Shown here: piece by piece, positions 54,464 to 62,687 of the stretch
Layout of the letters: each line of letters starts with the position of its first letter
How positions within the stretch are numbered: position 1 is the first letter of the stretch
Assembly: GCF_037076425.1 (NCBI RefSeq)
Contig: NZ_AP028127.1
Span: 1,866,501-1,930,500, forward strand
DNA from: Turicibacter faecis
Lineage (GTDB): Bacteria > Bacillota_I > Bacilli_A > MOL361 > Turicibacteraceae
Direction of reading: 5' to 3'
DNA: 64,000 nucleotides
Notes under the pieces: generated by a model
Databases searched by the model: none
The model's input: the letters and a program-made list of their open reading frames with translations, nothing else
What the model was told of the DNA's origin: nothing
Translations under genes and position numbers: made by a program

Positions 54464-54482
54464 ATTATACCATATCCCGACA
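54464..54482 (-). promoter_or_regulatory. Extended -10 promoter of the LCP gene
   Basis: Minus strand TGGTATAAT (TATAAT at 54464-54469) with no -35; TGTCGG lies seven bases upstream of the hexamer (54477-54482), a half of the palindrome seen at 12878 and 18663. Confidence 0.5.
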
Positions 54483-54500
54483 AATCATAGCTATTTTTTA

Positions 54501-55277
54501 TTATCGTTTGAAAATCTTTTCAAAAATATTTTGGAGTGATTCAATCCCTGATTGAATAGATTCCGTCAGTATCTCTTTAACTTCACTCCACTTGCTTTCT
54601 AGTGTTCCTTTCTCCATCGCTAGATGCACATCTTCTTTCAACTGAAGAAATTGTTCATCTCCTTCCGATAAAGATAACGCCTGCTCAATCACCGTTAACG
54701 ATTTCTCATACTGACGTTTCTCATAGTACGTCACGGCTTCTACTAATAAATCTTGAAGCCACCAACGTTTAGCGGTGTCCGCTAATTGCCTCGACTTTTC
54801 ATAGTTTGGATCCTCCTCAATCACCTGTAAATACAGGTGATAGGCTTCCTCCCACTTTTTTTGAATGGCTAGCTTTTCAGCCTCTTTAAACTGTTGGCGT
54901 GATTGCTTCAATTCATCAACCTTTGTTTGAACATCTTGAATCAAGGAAGGACGATTAGCAAATGCTTCGATTCGTTCCACGCCCCCTATCGCTTCATGAT
55001 AAGTGACTTGTTCTTGTCGGTACTCCTCAAATAATTGATTCGCTTCTTCTAATAAAAAGTGATCAAAGTCCTCGCCATATTTAGTTGATAACCGATAGCG
55101 AATCGATTCAAAAGCAATCAAATCATTTTCTTCGTAATAGCTAATCGCTTGATTGTAAACTCTTTTTAATTGATACTCCCTAATGACTAGGCACCCCACG
55201 CAAAGAATGATAAAGGCGGCAACCCCCATCACTATCATCCTTTGATGTTCGCTAATCCAAACTTTTAAACGATTCAT
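54501..55277 (-). CDS. Membrane-anchored TPR protein
   Basis: A protein of 258 residues from the ATG at 55277, eight bases after AAGGAGG; an ATG 48 bases upstream lies before a terminator hairpin. It has one N-terminal membrane helix (about 15-35) followed by an extracytoplasmic all-helical region with TPR-like pairs (KLAIQKKWEEAYHLYLQVIEEDPNYEKS; AVTYYEKRQYEKSLTVIEQAL). It resembles in style the lipoprotein at 17664-18572. No enzymatic motif is present. It sits between a pseudo-GGDEF gene and the LCP gene, pointing to an envelope role. Confidence 0.65.
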   Translation of the reverse strand: MNRLKVWISEHQRMIVMGVAAFIILCVGCLVIREYQLKRVYNQAISYYEENDLIAFESIRYRLSTKYGEDFDHFLLEEANQLFEEYRQEQVTYHEAIGGVERIEAFANRPSLIQDVQTKVDELKQSRQQFKEAEKLAIQKKWEEAYHLYLQVIEEDPNYEKSRQLADTAKRWWLQDLLVEAVTYYEKRQYEKSLTVIEQALSLSEGDEQFLQLKEDVHLAMEKGTLESKWSEVKEILTESIQSGIESLQNIFEKIFKR

Positions 55278-55290
55278 CCAAAAGACCTCC

Positions 55291-55324
55291 TTTTTTAAAA
55301 AAGGACCCATCATTTGATGGGTCA
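55291..55324 (-). terminator. Hairpin terminator between the pseudo-GGDEF and TPR genes
   Basis: Perfect stem GACCCATCA / TGATGGGTC with a two-base loop, followed on the minus strand by CTTTTTT. It lies five bases past the upstream stop and just before the ribosome site of the TPR gene, so it may act as an attenuator. Confidence 0.75.
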
Positions 55325-55328
55325 ATGA

Positions 55329-57281
55329 CTATAAGGTATAAATTCCTTTACCTCTTTGCTTAGAAATGTTTAATTTAATCGTCGCAAGATTAATGTATTC
55401 ATCAATATCGATTGTATTTTTTATATGACCTTTACTAATCCCCACACAGCACGTGATTTCGCGTTTGGCTGAGATTGTTTGACTCTGCTTAATGGCCTCT
55501 AAAATAAAGGTAACTTTCTCAATCACAGCATGCTCTTCAACGTCTTTCAAAACAATAATAAAGTGGTGTCCAGAATGGCGCGAAATAGCGGCATCTGGAA
55601 ACACTTCTTTTAGTAAGTGAGATATTTCTACAAGTACGCGATCTCCCGCTAAATACCCAAAGTCTTGGTTATACAATTTAAAATCATTGATGTCCATTAA
55701 TAAGAAATAATAGTTTTTATCCGGGTCCATTTCGGACTCTAGCTGTTCATATAATGCTTTTTTCGTGAGCGTTCGAGTTAAAGTATCGGTTTTTCCACTG
55801 TCCTTTACTCGTTTTTTCAAGGTTGCCAAATAAACATTATAACGATAAGCCCCGTATGCCAAGCCAATCCCAAATAAGGTCGCCATCACGTATCCTCCAT
55901 ATTTTATTACGACTCGTGAGAATGAGGTGTTAAACTGCATCTCGCGTTGGGCACTTTTTTGAATCATGTCGCGTAAGGCATTAATCGCATCAAGTTCCTG
56001 ATCGAGTGGATCTCTTAAACGAGAAGTATATTGATAGACGGTTTCATAGTCACCTAGCTCGAGTAATCGTGCTAGAATTTGTGGCATCACGTGATGCATA
56101 ATCCCTGAAGTATCGGGGGTAAAATACATCTTTGCTAGCAATTGTTGATAACGCTCGGTAAAGTTAATGTCACTCGCTTTTGTCCGATAACTTAAATCTA
56201 AACGAACCATCTCGATTAATTCACTAACAACTGGGGAAACATTCTCTCTATTTTTTATCAATTCAGCTTCTTTTAAGTATGCTTCACTTTCCTCGTATTT
56301 TCCTTCTAACATGAGAAAATATGCTCGATTAAATGCGATAAACCATTCAATATATTCTTTTTCTTCTTCGACAACTTCAGGGTATTTTTTTGCTAGTTTA
56401 GATAAGCCATTTTCAAACCCCTCATATCCATGCAGGAAATATTGAACTTGCAGCCAATGCCATAACATATCATAGTTTTCCTTAGGATCATCAGAAGCAA
56501 TGGAAAAATAATTTTTTAACATCTCCTCTGTTTCCTCATATTGGTGTGCCCCGAAATAAAAACGGATGAGATGATTCATCAATTGAAGCTGGAGTTCCTT
56601 ATTGTGTAAACTCACACTCATATTGAGGGCACGCGTTAACTCGCTGACCGCTAAATCTTTTAAACCATTTATATCATAAACTTCGGCGAGTTGTTTCATT
56701 AAGATGACCTTTTGTTCCTCATCCCGAGTTAACTGAATAGCCTCACTCAATAAGTAAATCGGGAATGTCGTATGATCCGTATACTCCGTCAACCCTTTAG
56801 CAAACTGCTGATAAAAGGAAATCGCCAGCGGCGAATTTTTCAGTTGAAAAATAACATTATTCGCCTCTTCAAAATAAAGATATCCGTTCTCAACATCGTC
56901 GAGCACTAAGTAATTTGTCGCAAGTGTTTCATAAATCAACGCGTCAATCGGTTGATGTCGGCCTGTAATAAAACTTGCAGCATTTAATAAATAATTAGTT
57001 GATGACTCATAATTTCCTTGAAGAGCAGCAATTTTTCCTAACGCAAAGTAGATTTTTTCTAAATCCTTACGACTCTTTAAATGCGTGAGCTCTTTATTAA
57101 TATCTATTTCATAAGTTGCTAATTGTTCCTCACTGAAATTTTGACTCTCTCCACTAAGAATCTTTTCAATAAACTCGTCACTTTCCGAAAAAAATACCTT
57201 CCCTCTCAAGACAGAGGCTACTAAAATAGCCACTATCACTAGAACACTCAAAATCTTTAGCCAACGGGACTTGCCCCTCAT
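55329..57281 (-). CDS. TPR membrane sensor with degenerate GGDEF domain
   Basis: A 650-residue protein: membrane helix (about 8-27), an extracytoplasmic region of about 430 residues with TPR-like helical pairs, a second helix (about 470-488), and a C-terminal cytoplasmic GGDEF-fold domain (about 495-650). The domain keeps LMDINDFKLYNQDFG and LAGDRVL, but the signature is RHSGHHF instead of R-GGDEF, so diguanylate cyclase activity is not expected. It is a paralogue of the protein at 60423-62282, which has RYNGHQF. AGGAGGAAAAGGAA precedes the ATG. It may act by binding a ligand or partner protein. Confidence 0.8.
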   Translation of the reverse strand: MRGKSRWLKILSVLVIVAILVASVLRGKVFFSESDEFIEKILSGESQNFSEEQLATYEIDINKELTHLKSRKDLEKIYFALGKIAALQGNYESSTNYLLNAASFITGRHQPIDALIYETLATNYLVLDDVENGYLYFEEANNVIFQLKNSPLAISFYQQFAKGLTEYTDHTTFPIYLLSEAIQLTRDEEQKVILMKQLAEVYDINGLKDLAVSELTRALNMSVSLHNKELQLQLMNHLIRFYFGAHQYEETEEMLKNYFSIASDDPKENYDMLWHWLQVQYFLHGYEGFENGLSKLAKKYPEVVEEEKEYIEWFIAFNRAYFLMLEGKYEESEAYLKEAELIKNRENVSPVVSELIEMVRLDLSYRTKASDINFTERYQQLLAKMYFTPDTSGIMHHVMPQILARLLELGDYETVYQYTSRLRDPLDQELDAINALRDMIQKSAQREMQFNTSFSRVVIKYGGYVMATLFGIGLAYGAYRYNVYLATLKKRVKDSGKTDTLTRTLTKKALYEQLESEMDPDKNYYFLLMDINDFKLYNQDFGYLAGDRVLVEISHLLKEVFPDAAISRHSGHHFIIVLKDVEEHAVIEKVTFILEAIKQSQTISAKREITCCVGISKGHIKNTIDIDEYINLATIKLNISKQRGKGIYTL

Positions 57282-57472
57282 TTCCTTTTCCTCCTACTAC
57301 CTTCTTCATGACTTAAAAGCGGAAATCATAAGAGATAGCACACTTCTTAAAATATCGACTTCTAAGTATACCTATTGATTTATTACAACAAAATCTTACA
57401 TAAGACTCATTATTATATCATATCATGCGAACATTAAAAGCTCAATGATAACCACATCGAGTGTTCATGATT

Positions 57473-59215
57473 TTAATCAGCAGTCGGAATTGGAATCGTC
57501 ACCGTAAATTGAAATTGGGCATTAACTTCATCGAATTTCCACATCGTCATTCCCCCGTAATAGGATGTCACACGTTCGATATTTTTCACTCCATATCCAT
57601 AGGTCATGCGCTCACGCTTACGACTCATGAGTAATTGGTTGATCACGATAGGTTCATGATCACAGCTATTTATTAATTTTATAACGATATACGACTCATT
57701 AAACGTATAAACTTGAAATTCTATCTCTTTATTCTCGCTTTGTTGACAACTTTCAATCGCATTATCAAGGAGGTTTGTTAGTAAGATCGTTAAATCCTTG
57801 TCGTTGATAAATGATAAATTCACACGTTCGATTTTATAATCAAAGTGAATATTTCCTTTTTTGATGAGGCTTAATTTTTCATTTAAAATGACATCCATTA
57901 ATTGATGACCTGTAACAATCGTATTTGAAAGTTTCCCTAAATCATCATACATCACATCAATATAATCTAAGGCCGCCTGATTCTGTTCTAACTCAATGAG
58001 CCCCTTAATTGAACTGATATGATTTTTTACGTCGTGTGCCATTTCATTAATGCGTTCGTATTTTGAAAATATAATTTCATTATGTTCTAGTGCGAGGTGA
58101 GCACGGCGCTTTTCCATCATGACTTCCTTCATTTTCGCTTTTCGTATGACAAGAGCACCTCCAATAAAAGCTGCTAAAATCGTAATCGCACTGATTACTA
58201 AAGCGCCTATGACTCGTTCCTGTCTCCCTTGGTCATAGCTTTCAATCATATCAAGAACGTCAGTTGTAAACGTTGAAGTCGGAAGAGTTAATAAAATCCC
58301 CATACTAAAGTCACTACTTTTATGTCCAAAAATTAAATAATCTTGATTCTCCGTTTCTTCACGATAAAATCCATAATAGTCTCGATTATGATCGAAGGAA
58401 TCTTTAATCGCTGCCAGTAATTTTGTTTCACGATCCCCTATTCTTTGATAATCTGTCACCCAATTAAAGGGGTGGGTACTAAACAACACATCCCCAAAAT
58501 ACTCTTCAATGGTTTTGGCCCCGCCTAAATTTAATTGAACTAAACTCATATGGGCATCTAATCCTTTAAGTTCTTCTCCTAGATTTAACGTGACATTCCC
58601 CATTAAATCTAACTTCACTTCTTCGCGAACCTTAAAAAAGATGAGTTTTTGATTCACTTCATCACGATAATAGTCTGATGGCCATGGTTCCATCAAATAA
58701 TCCATTAAAGCTTCATCCACATTGATTGGCTTTCCTTGTGCATAAGCGACTTCTAACTGTTCATTTTCTCGATTCCAAATCGAAAATTCATACTTCGGGT
58801 ATTCATAACTCAATCCTTTGATCAACTGTATTAAAGAGGGTGTTCCAGGGAGTTCGTCTCCTTCTAACTTTTCGGTAATGACCCGTTTAATTGAGACCAA
58901 TTCATTCCAAAGCTCCGTTGAGATGACTCCCCGATAAACATTAATTTGCTCCGTTAATACATTCATCGAACTTTTTAATTCTTGTGCCCTTAATGCCAAC
59001 GCTGTTTTATATAACTGATTAATTTCAACCTTTCTCGTTCCCTTAACAATTCCTGTATAACAAATGGTCAAAGGGATCGTAATAATCAACGCTGCTAGAA
59101 AAATTTTCACGTTCGATCCATATTTGAGGAAGAAACGTTTAAATGGGGAATAAACTTTTAAAATAAACCGTTGAATCCTTCCCTTAGCTACGATATGTTT
59201 AGTTCGATTCTGCAT
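57473..59215 (-). CDS. GHKL-type sensor histidine kinase with large extracellular domain
   Basis: A 580-residue kinase: membrane helix about 37-57, extracytoplasmic sensor of about 275 residues, second helix about 334-354. The dimerisation box RINEMAHDVKNHISSIKGLIELEQ has its phospho-accepting His near 394, followed by a GHKL ATPase domain with LTNLLDNAIESCQQ (N box) and YGYGVKNIERV (G box). The HDxKNH form is that of AgrC/CitA-type kinases paired with LytTR regulators. The sensor differs from polytopic AgrC, so a peptide signal is not implied. It is separated from its regulator gene by 488 bases and a terminator, hence transcribed on its own. Confidence 0.88.
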   Translation of the reverse strand: MQNRTKHIVAKGRIQRFILKVYSPFKRFFLKYGSNVKIFLAALIITIPLTICYTGIVKGTRKVEINQLYKTALALRAQELKSSMNVLTEQINVYRGVISTELWNELVSIKRVITEKLEGDELPGTPSLIQLIKGLSYEYPKYEFSIWNRENEQLEVAYAQGKPINVDEALMDYLMEPWPSDYYRDEVNQKLIFFKVREEVKLDLMGNVTLNLGEELKGLDAHMSLVQLNLGGAKTIEEYFGDVLFSTHPFNWVTDYQRIGDRETKLLAAIKDSFDHNRDYYGFYREETENQDYLIFGHKSSDFSMGILLTLPTSTFTTDVLDMIESYDQGRQERVIGALVISAITILAAFIGGALVIRKAKMKEVMMEKRRAHLALEHNEIIFSKYERINEMAHDVKNHISSIKGLIELEQNQAALDYIDVMYDDLGKLSNTIVTGHQLMDVILNEKLSLIKKGNIHFDYKIERVNLSFINDKDLTILLTNLLDNAIESCQQSENKEIEFQVYTFNESYIVIKLINSCDHEPIVINQLLMSRKRERMTYGYGVKNIERVTSYYGGMTMWKFDEVNAQFQFTVTIPIPTAD

Positions 59216-59648
59216 GTTACCTTCTCCTCATCGTTATTTAGCATCAATGCATGTAAATTACACTTTATAACCTTGTTTTCCTCACCATTCTTCTACCGAC
59301 AAGACACCTTATCATAGGTCTATAAATTTAATGTTGACTTAGCCTATCGTGAAAAAACCTTTTTCATTGGATGACACGCCTCTTCTAAGCGGATTTAGGG
59401 ACTAGTAAAAATAGAAATTCTTATGTTAACATCTTGTGTAGGCGGACTATTTATTTCCTTCTCTAAATAAGGAGAAATAATCCTAATCTTTACCTCCCGG
59501 TCATCAATCAATTCCAGCACATTAAATCGGTTCCTAAATCTATAAAACTTACTTCACTTTCGACAAAATAGAATAATATACGACAATATTATACACGAAT
59601 GCGTACCAAATTTCTATAAAATTTCAAGTTTCACCGATTGAAACCATA
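59216..59648 (-). other. Intergenic region upstream of the histidine kinase gene
   Basis: About 430 bases without an ORF of note. On the minus strand there is a TATAAT (59588-59593) followed by TTGTCG at 59581-59586 and again at 59561-59566, plus CCGACA at 59296-59301. No small signal-peptide gene was recognised. The kinase promoter is presumably here but cannot be fixed. Confidence 0.4.
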
Positions 59649-59682
59649 GAAAAAGGGAATCCTTCTCGGATTCCCTTTTTCT
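59649..59682 (-). terminator. Intrinsic terminator after the response regulator gene
   Basis: Perfect 12-bp stem aaaagggaatcc / ggattccctttt with a five-base loop and A/T flanks. It separates the regulator transcript from the kinase gene. Confidence 0.9.
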
Positions 59683-59703
59683 CTTCATCGACCGTGAAAG
59701 AAC

Positions 59704-60408
59704 TTATAGACTACTCACATATTCCATAAATTTCTCTTTAAATTGTTTATATTTTCGTAAGGAGATATAAACTTCTTGACCGTTCGTTAACGTGACACTA
59801 TCTTTCCCCACTAATTTAACATGCTTCAAATTAACAAGATAACTTGAATGTGTTTGCGCAAAGTGATGATGTTCTAGTTCTTTTTTAAACTGTGCTAGAC
59901 TTTTAGAACTGACATAGACTTCATCCTTTGTATAGAGGTTAACCTTACGACCCGCTATCTCTAAATAAAAGATATCTTCTACGGCGACTTTTGCTACCCT
60001 TTTATCTTGAGAGGCTAGTACAAATGGCGTCTGCTCAATCAGTTGATCCATAACCTCTTCAATTTCTAAATATAAAGACTCATCAGTGATCGGCTTAATA
60101 AGAAATCTTGAAGCAAGTACTTTATACCCCTCAGGCCAGAAATTTTCATGCGCCGTTAAAAAAACAATTTTTGTTCGGTGCGATTGTTCACGAATTTTTT
60201 TTGCTAACTGAATTCCATCAATGCCCGGCAAATGAATATCAAGGAACACCAAATCATATGCCTCTTTGAAATGGTTTAAAAATAATTCAGCACAATCAAA
60301 TGCTTTTATATTTAACGAAATATTCTTTGCCTTTCCGTAACGCTCAACTTGCGTCATAATTTGCTTCATTTGAAACGACTCATCCTCACAAATTGCAATA
60401 CGGTACAA
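59704..60408 (-). CDS. LytTR-type response regulator
   Basis: A regulator of about 234 residues. The receiver domain begins YRIAICEDESFQ (acidic pair) and has the phospho-acceptor Asp in LVFLDIHLPGIDG (D57 from the chosen start) and Lys in FLIKPI. The C-terminal LytTR DNA-binding domain runs from about 140 (VAVEDIFYLEIAGRKVNLYT, FAQTHSSYLVNLKHVKLVGK). LytTR regulators bind direct repeats near promoters. The start is taken as TTG (60408), since GGTGA lies five bases before it and the family begins with MYRIAICDDE-like sequence; a GTG at 60417 abuts AAGGACG. It follows the pseudo-GGDEF gene in one operon. Confidence 0.9.
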   Translation of the reverse strand: MYRIAICEDESFQMKQIMTQVERYGKAKNISLNIKAFDCAELFLNHFKEAYDLVFLDIHLPGIDGIQLAKKIREQSHRTKIVFLTAHENFWPEGYKVLASRFLIKPITDESLYLEIEEVMDQLIEQTPFVLASQDKRVAKVAVEDIFYLEIAGRKVNLYTKDEVYVSSKSLAQFKKELEHHHFAQTHSSYLVNLKHVKLVGKDSVTLTNGQEVYISLRKYKQFKEKFMEYVSSL

Positions 60409-60422
60409 AAAAATCACCGTCC

Positions 60423-62282
60423 TTATTCATCTTCATCTTTTAACGATTTCATATGGCGTTGCACTTCTTTTAAACATCGATCTAAATCAAAGTGATTTGA
60501 TAACTGATAGGATAGTCCGCTCGCTCTCATTAAAAGTTGTCCCTTTGTTATCCCAGTATTAAATCTAATATCTAATGCATGAAAAGCTTCAATCGCTTGA
60601 TTCATTTTTTCATGAATGCACGCTTCTTGATCAAATAGCATCACAATAAACTGATGTCCATTATAACGAACAACGAATCCCTCGTCAAATGTTGATTTTA
60701 ATAAATCAACCGTTTGTCTTAAAATTCGATTTCCTGCCATATACCCATACGTATCATTGTATTTTTGAAAAGATTCTAAATCAAATAACATGACCTGTAA
60801 GGTCTCATGCTCCTTAATTAAAGAGTGAATTTCTTCATCTAACCATTCGTAACTTAATGATTGAGTCAAGGCATCGATTTTTTTCGAGTGTTCTATCTCC
60901 CTTTTCAAACGGCTAATCACTCGTCTTTGATAGAAGTATCCACTCATTAATATGCCAACTCCTATCAATATTAAAGCATTTAATTTAAACATTTGTTTCT
61001 TTTCTGAGCTATCTTTCAAATTCATAATTTGATCAACATCTTCAAATGAAGGCTCTTTCAAATATTCCTGGTCTAAGTAAAACTCATTCGCATAAGGAAC
61101 ACTATTTCCCCTTATTTGAGATAAATAGTCTTTCGCCTGACTGTAAATAAAATACACACTGACTGTCGATAACGCTCCAGTTCTTGATTGTTCTAATAGT
61201 GTCTCATATTCTGAGTATAAATCAATATCTACATTCAGATTTCGTTTAACTTCAAGTTCGAGTGTCTTCCTCCACAACTTAGAGTATTCATCTACTGCCG
61301 CCGTTTCTAGTAATTTCAGGGCTTCCTCATACTGACCTTCGGAAATTAATAAATTTGTCTGTAATAGATCGTAGTAATCATCAATGACTCCGGATTCTTG
61401 TTCTCTGATTTCATTTAAAAACTTAATAGATTCATCATATCCGTGGAGTTGGTAGTAACTATTCATTAAGAAATAGAGATAACCCATCGGATCGATGTCA
61501 TACATTGTTTTATCAATCACTCGAAGTAATTCAAAGGTTCCTTCATAGCGTTCTTCAGCATAGTAAGCCATCGCTCCAAGATATAAAATATATTGTTCTA
61601 ACATTTTATTATTTTGATCTTGCGCCAACATCCATGATTGATAAAGGTAATACATGACCCCTTCGTAGTTATGACTAATTAAACTAATCTCCATCATTAA
61701 TAAATTTGTTTCAATGATTCGCATAGGTGTTAAGTCTAAATAGTTTGCCAACTGAGCTAAATTAGCAACAGCATCGAGGCGACTAAGCGAGTTCACATAA
61801 AGTTTCGCGCGTGATTCATAAACATCTGCTAATAATGAAAGTTCTTGGCAATCAATCGCATATTGTTGCGCTTTTTCATAATAGAGTTGTGACTGTTTAA
61901 AATCGCCTAACAAATAATAATTATTTGAGATTCCCATATAAATCATGATTTGTAGCTTATTCGACTCCGTATTTGCAACACTCAGAGCACGAAAAAGATA
62001 ATCATTTGATTTCTCGTACTCGTTTGAATAATAGTGTAATTGGCTTAACCAATAATATCCCTGTTGTAATTCCTGTCTCGATTTCACGAATTCTAACTCT
62101 TCATTAAGATACTTTTTTTGTTTTTTTATATATTTTGAATCTAAATGATAATATTGTGCCATTTCGAAGTTATGCTCAAACTTATCAGTCCTAGTCATTT
62201 TATACTGATGGCTTACCACTCCAATTAGTAAAATGAACACACTAATTAAAGCCAGTATGATGATAGTAAACCTCCGCTTCAA
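60423..62282 (-). CDS. TPR membrane sensor with degenerate GGDEF domain, upstream of the response regulator
   Basis: A protein of 619 residues from the TTG at 62282 (AGGAGG six bases upstream; an ATG 21 bases earlier overlaps that site). It has an N-terminal helix (about 5-25), an extracytoplasmic TPR-like region (about 45-400), a second helix (about 434-454) and a cytoplasmic GGDEF-fold domain (about 465-619). The domain has LFDLESFQKYNDTYGYMAGNRIL, but RYNGHQF stands in place of GGDEF. It is paralogous to 55329-57281 over the whole length. Its position directly before the regulator gene suggests a function in the same signalling unit. Confidence 0.8.
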   Translation of the reverse strand: MKRRFTIIILALISVFILLIGVVSHQYKMTRTDKFEHNFEMAQYYHLDSKYIKKQKKYLNEELEFVKSRQELQQGYYWLSQLHYYSNEYEKSNDYLFRALSVANTESNKLQIMIYMGISNNYYLLGDFKQSQLYYEKAQQYAIDCQELSLLADVYESRAKLYVNSLSRLDAVANLAQLANYLDLTPMRIIETNLLMMEISLISHNYEGVMYYLYQSWMLAQDQNNKMLEQYILYLGAMAYYAEERYEGTFELLRVIDKTMYDIDPMGYLYFLMNSYYQLHGYDESIKFLNEIREQESGVIDDYYDLLQTNLLISEGQYEEALKLLETAAVDEYSKLWRKTLELEVKRNLNVDIDLYSEYETLLEQSRTGALSTVSVYFIYSQAKDYLSQIRGNSVPYANEFYLDQEYLKEPSFEDVDQIMNLKDSSEKKQMFKLNALILIGVGILMSGYFYQRRVISRLKREIEHSKKIDALTQSLSYEWLDEEIHSLIKEHETLQVMLFDLESFQKYNDTYGYMAGNRILRQTVDLLKSTFDEGFVVRYNGHQFIVMLFDQEACIHEKMNQAIEAFHALDIRFNTGITKGQLLMRASGLSYQLSNHFDLDRCLKEVQRHMKSLKDEDE

Positions 62283-62324
62283 AGCTACTCCTCCTAAATC
62301 CATTCTTGCATGTATGCTGGATTT

Positions 62325-62353
62325 ATCATAACATCCTAATCAGAGGGACTCAA
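62325..62353 (-). promoter_or_regulatory. Promoter of the pseudo-GGDEF/response-regulator operon
   Basis: Minus strand TTGAGT (62348-62353) and TATGAT (62325-62330), 17 bases apart. Upstream lies GACATTTTTGTC (62382-62393) joined to GTCGAAAAAGTC, a word shared with the pgl promoter. The remaining part of the gap to 62498 is otherwise featureless. Confidence 0.6.
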
Positions 62354-62498
62354 CATTTTTCACATTTTCGTTGACTTTTTCGACAAAAATGTCTATGTTT
62401 ATCGAATTAATACAAAGCGAAAAGCCCTCTCTATAGCTAACATCACGTAATGGGTTAACTCATCACCGATAAAACTTATGGAGCATCACTATTTATTT

Positions 62499-62531
62499 AA
62501 AAGGGATACCGTGAAGAGCGGTATCCTTTTC
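62499..62531 (-). terminator. Intrinsic terminator of the lysozyme/LysM gene
   Basis: Arms aaaagggataccg and cggtatccttttc (one wobble) around a five- to six-base loop; T-run on the minus strand. The 155 bases between it and the stop codon show nothing else. Confidence 0.75.
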
Positions 62532-62687
62532 TAGAAAAACGGAAATTCTTTTATTGCTTTATCTCTTAGTATTCAGCGTGAAATTCATTGTTACCATCTA
62601 TATCTAACAGAAGCACACAATATTTTCAATACGCGGTAACCCAATCATCCTTAATCTTTTTATATCGGGCTCGAATCTCTCTTATCC

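Noticed and set aside
59216..59648. Possible AgrD-like signal peptide gene near the kinase
   Set aside because: No short frame with a ribosome site and a peptide-like composition was found, and the kinase has a large extracellular domain rather than an AgrC-type membrane sensor.
55329..62282. Calling the two large TPR proteins active diguanylate cyclases
   Set aside because: The GGDEF signature is replaced by SGHHF and NGHQF, so cyclase activity is not supported.
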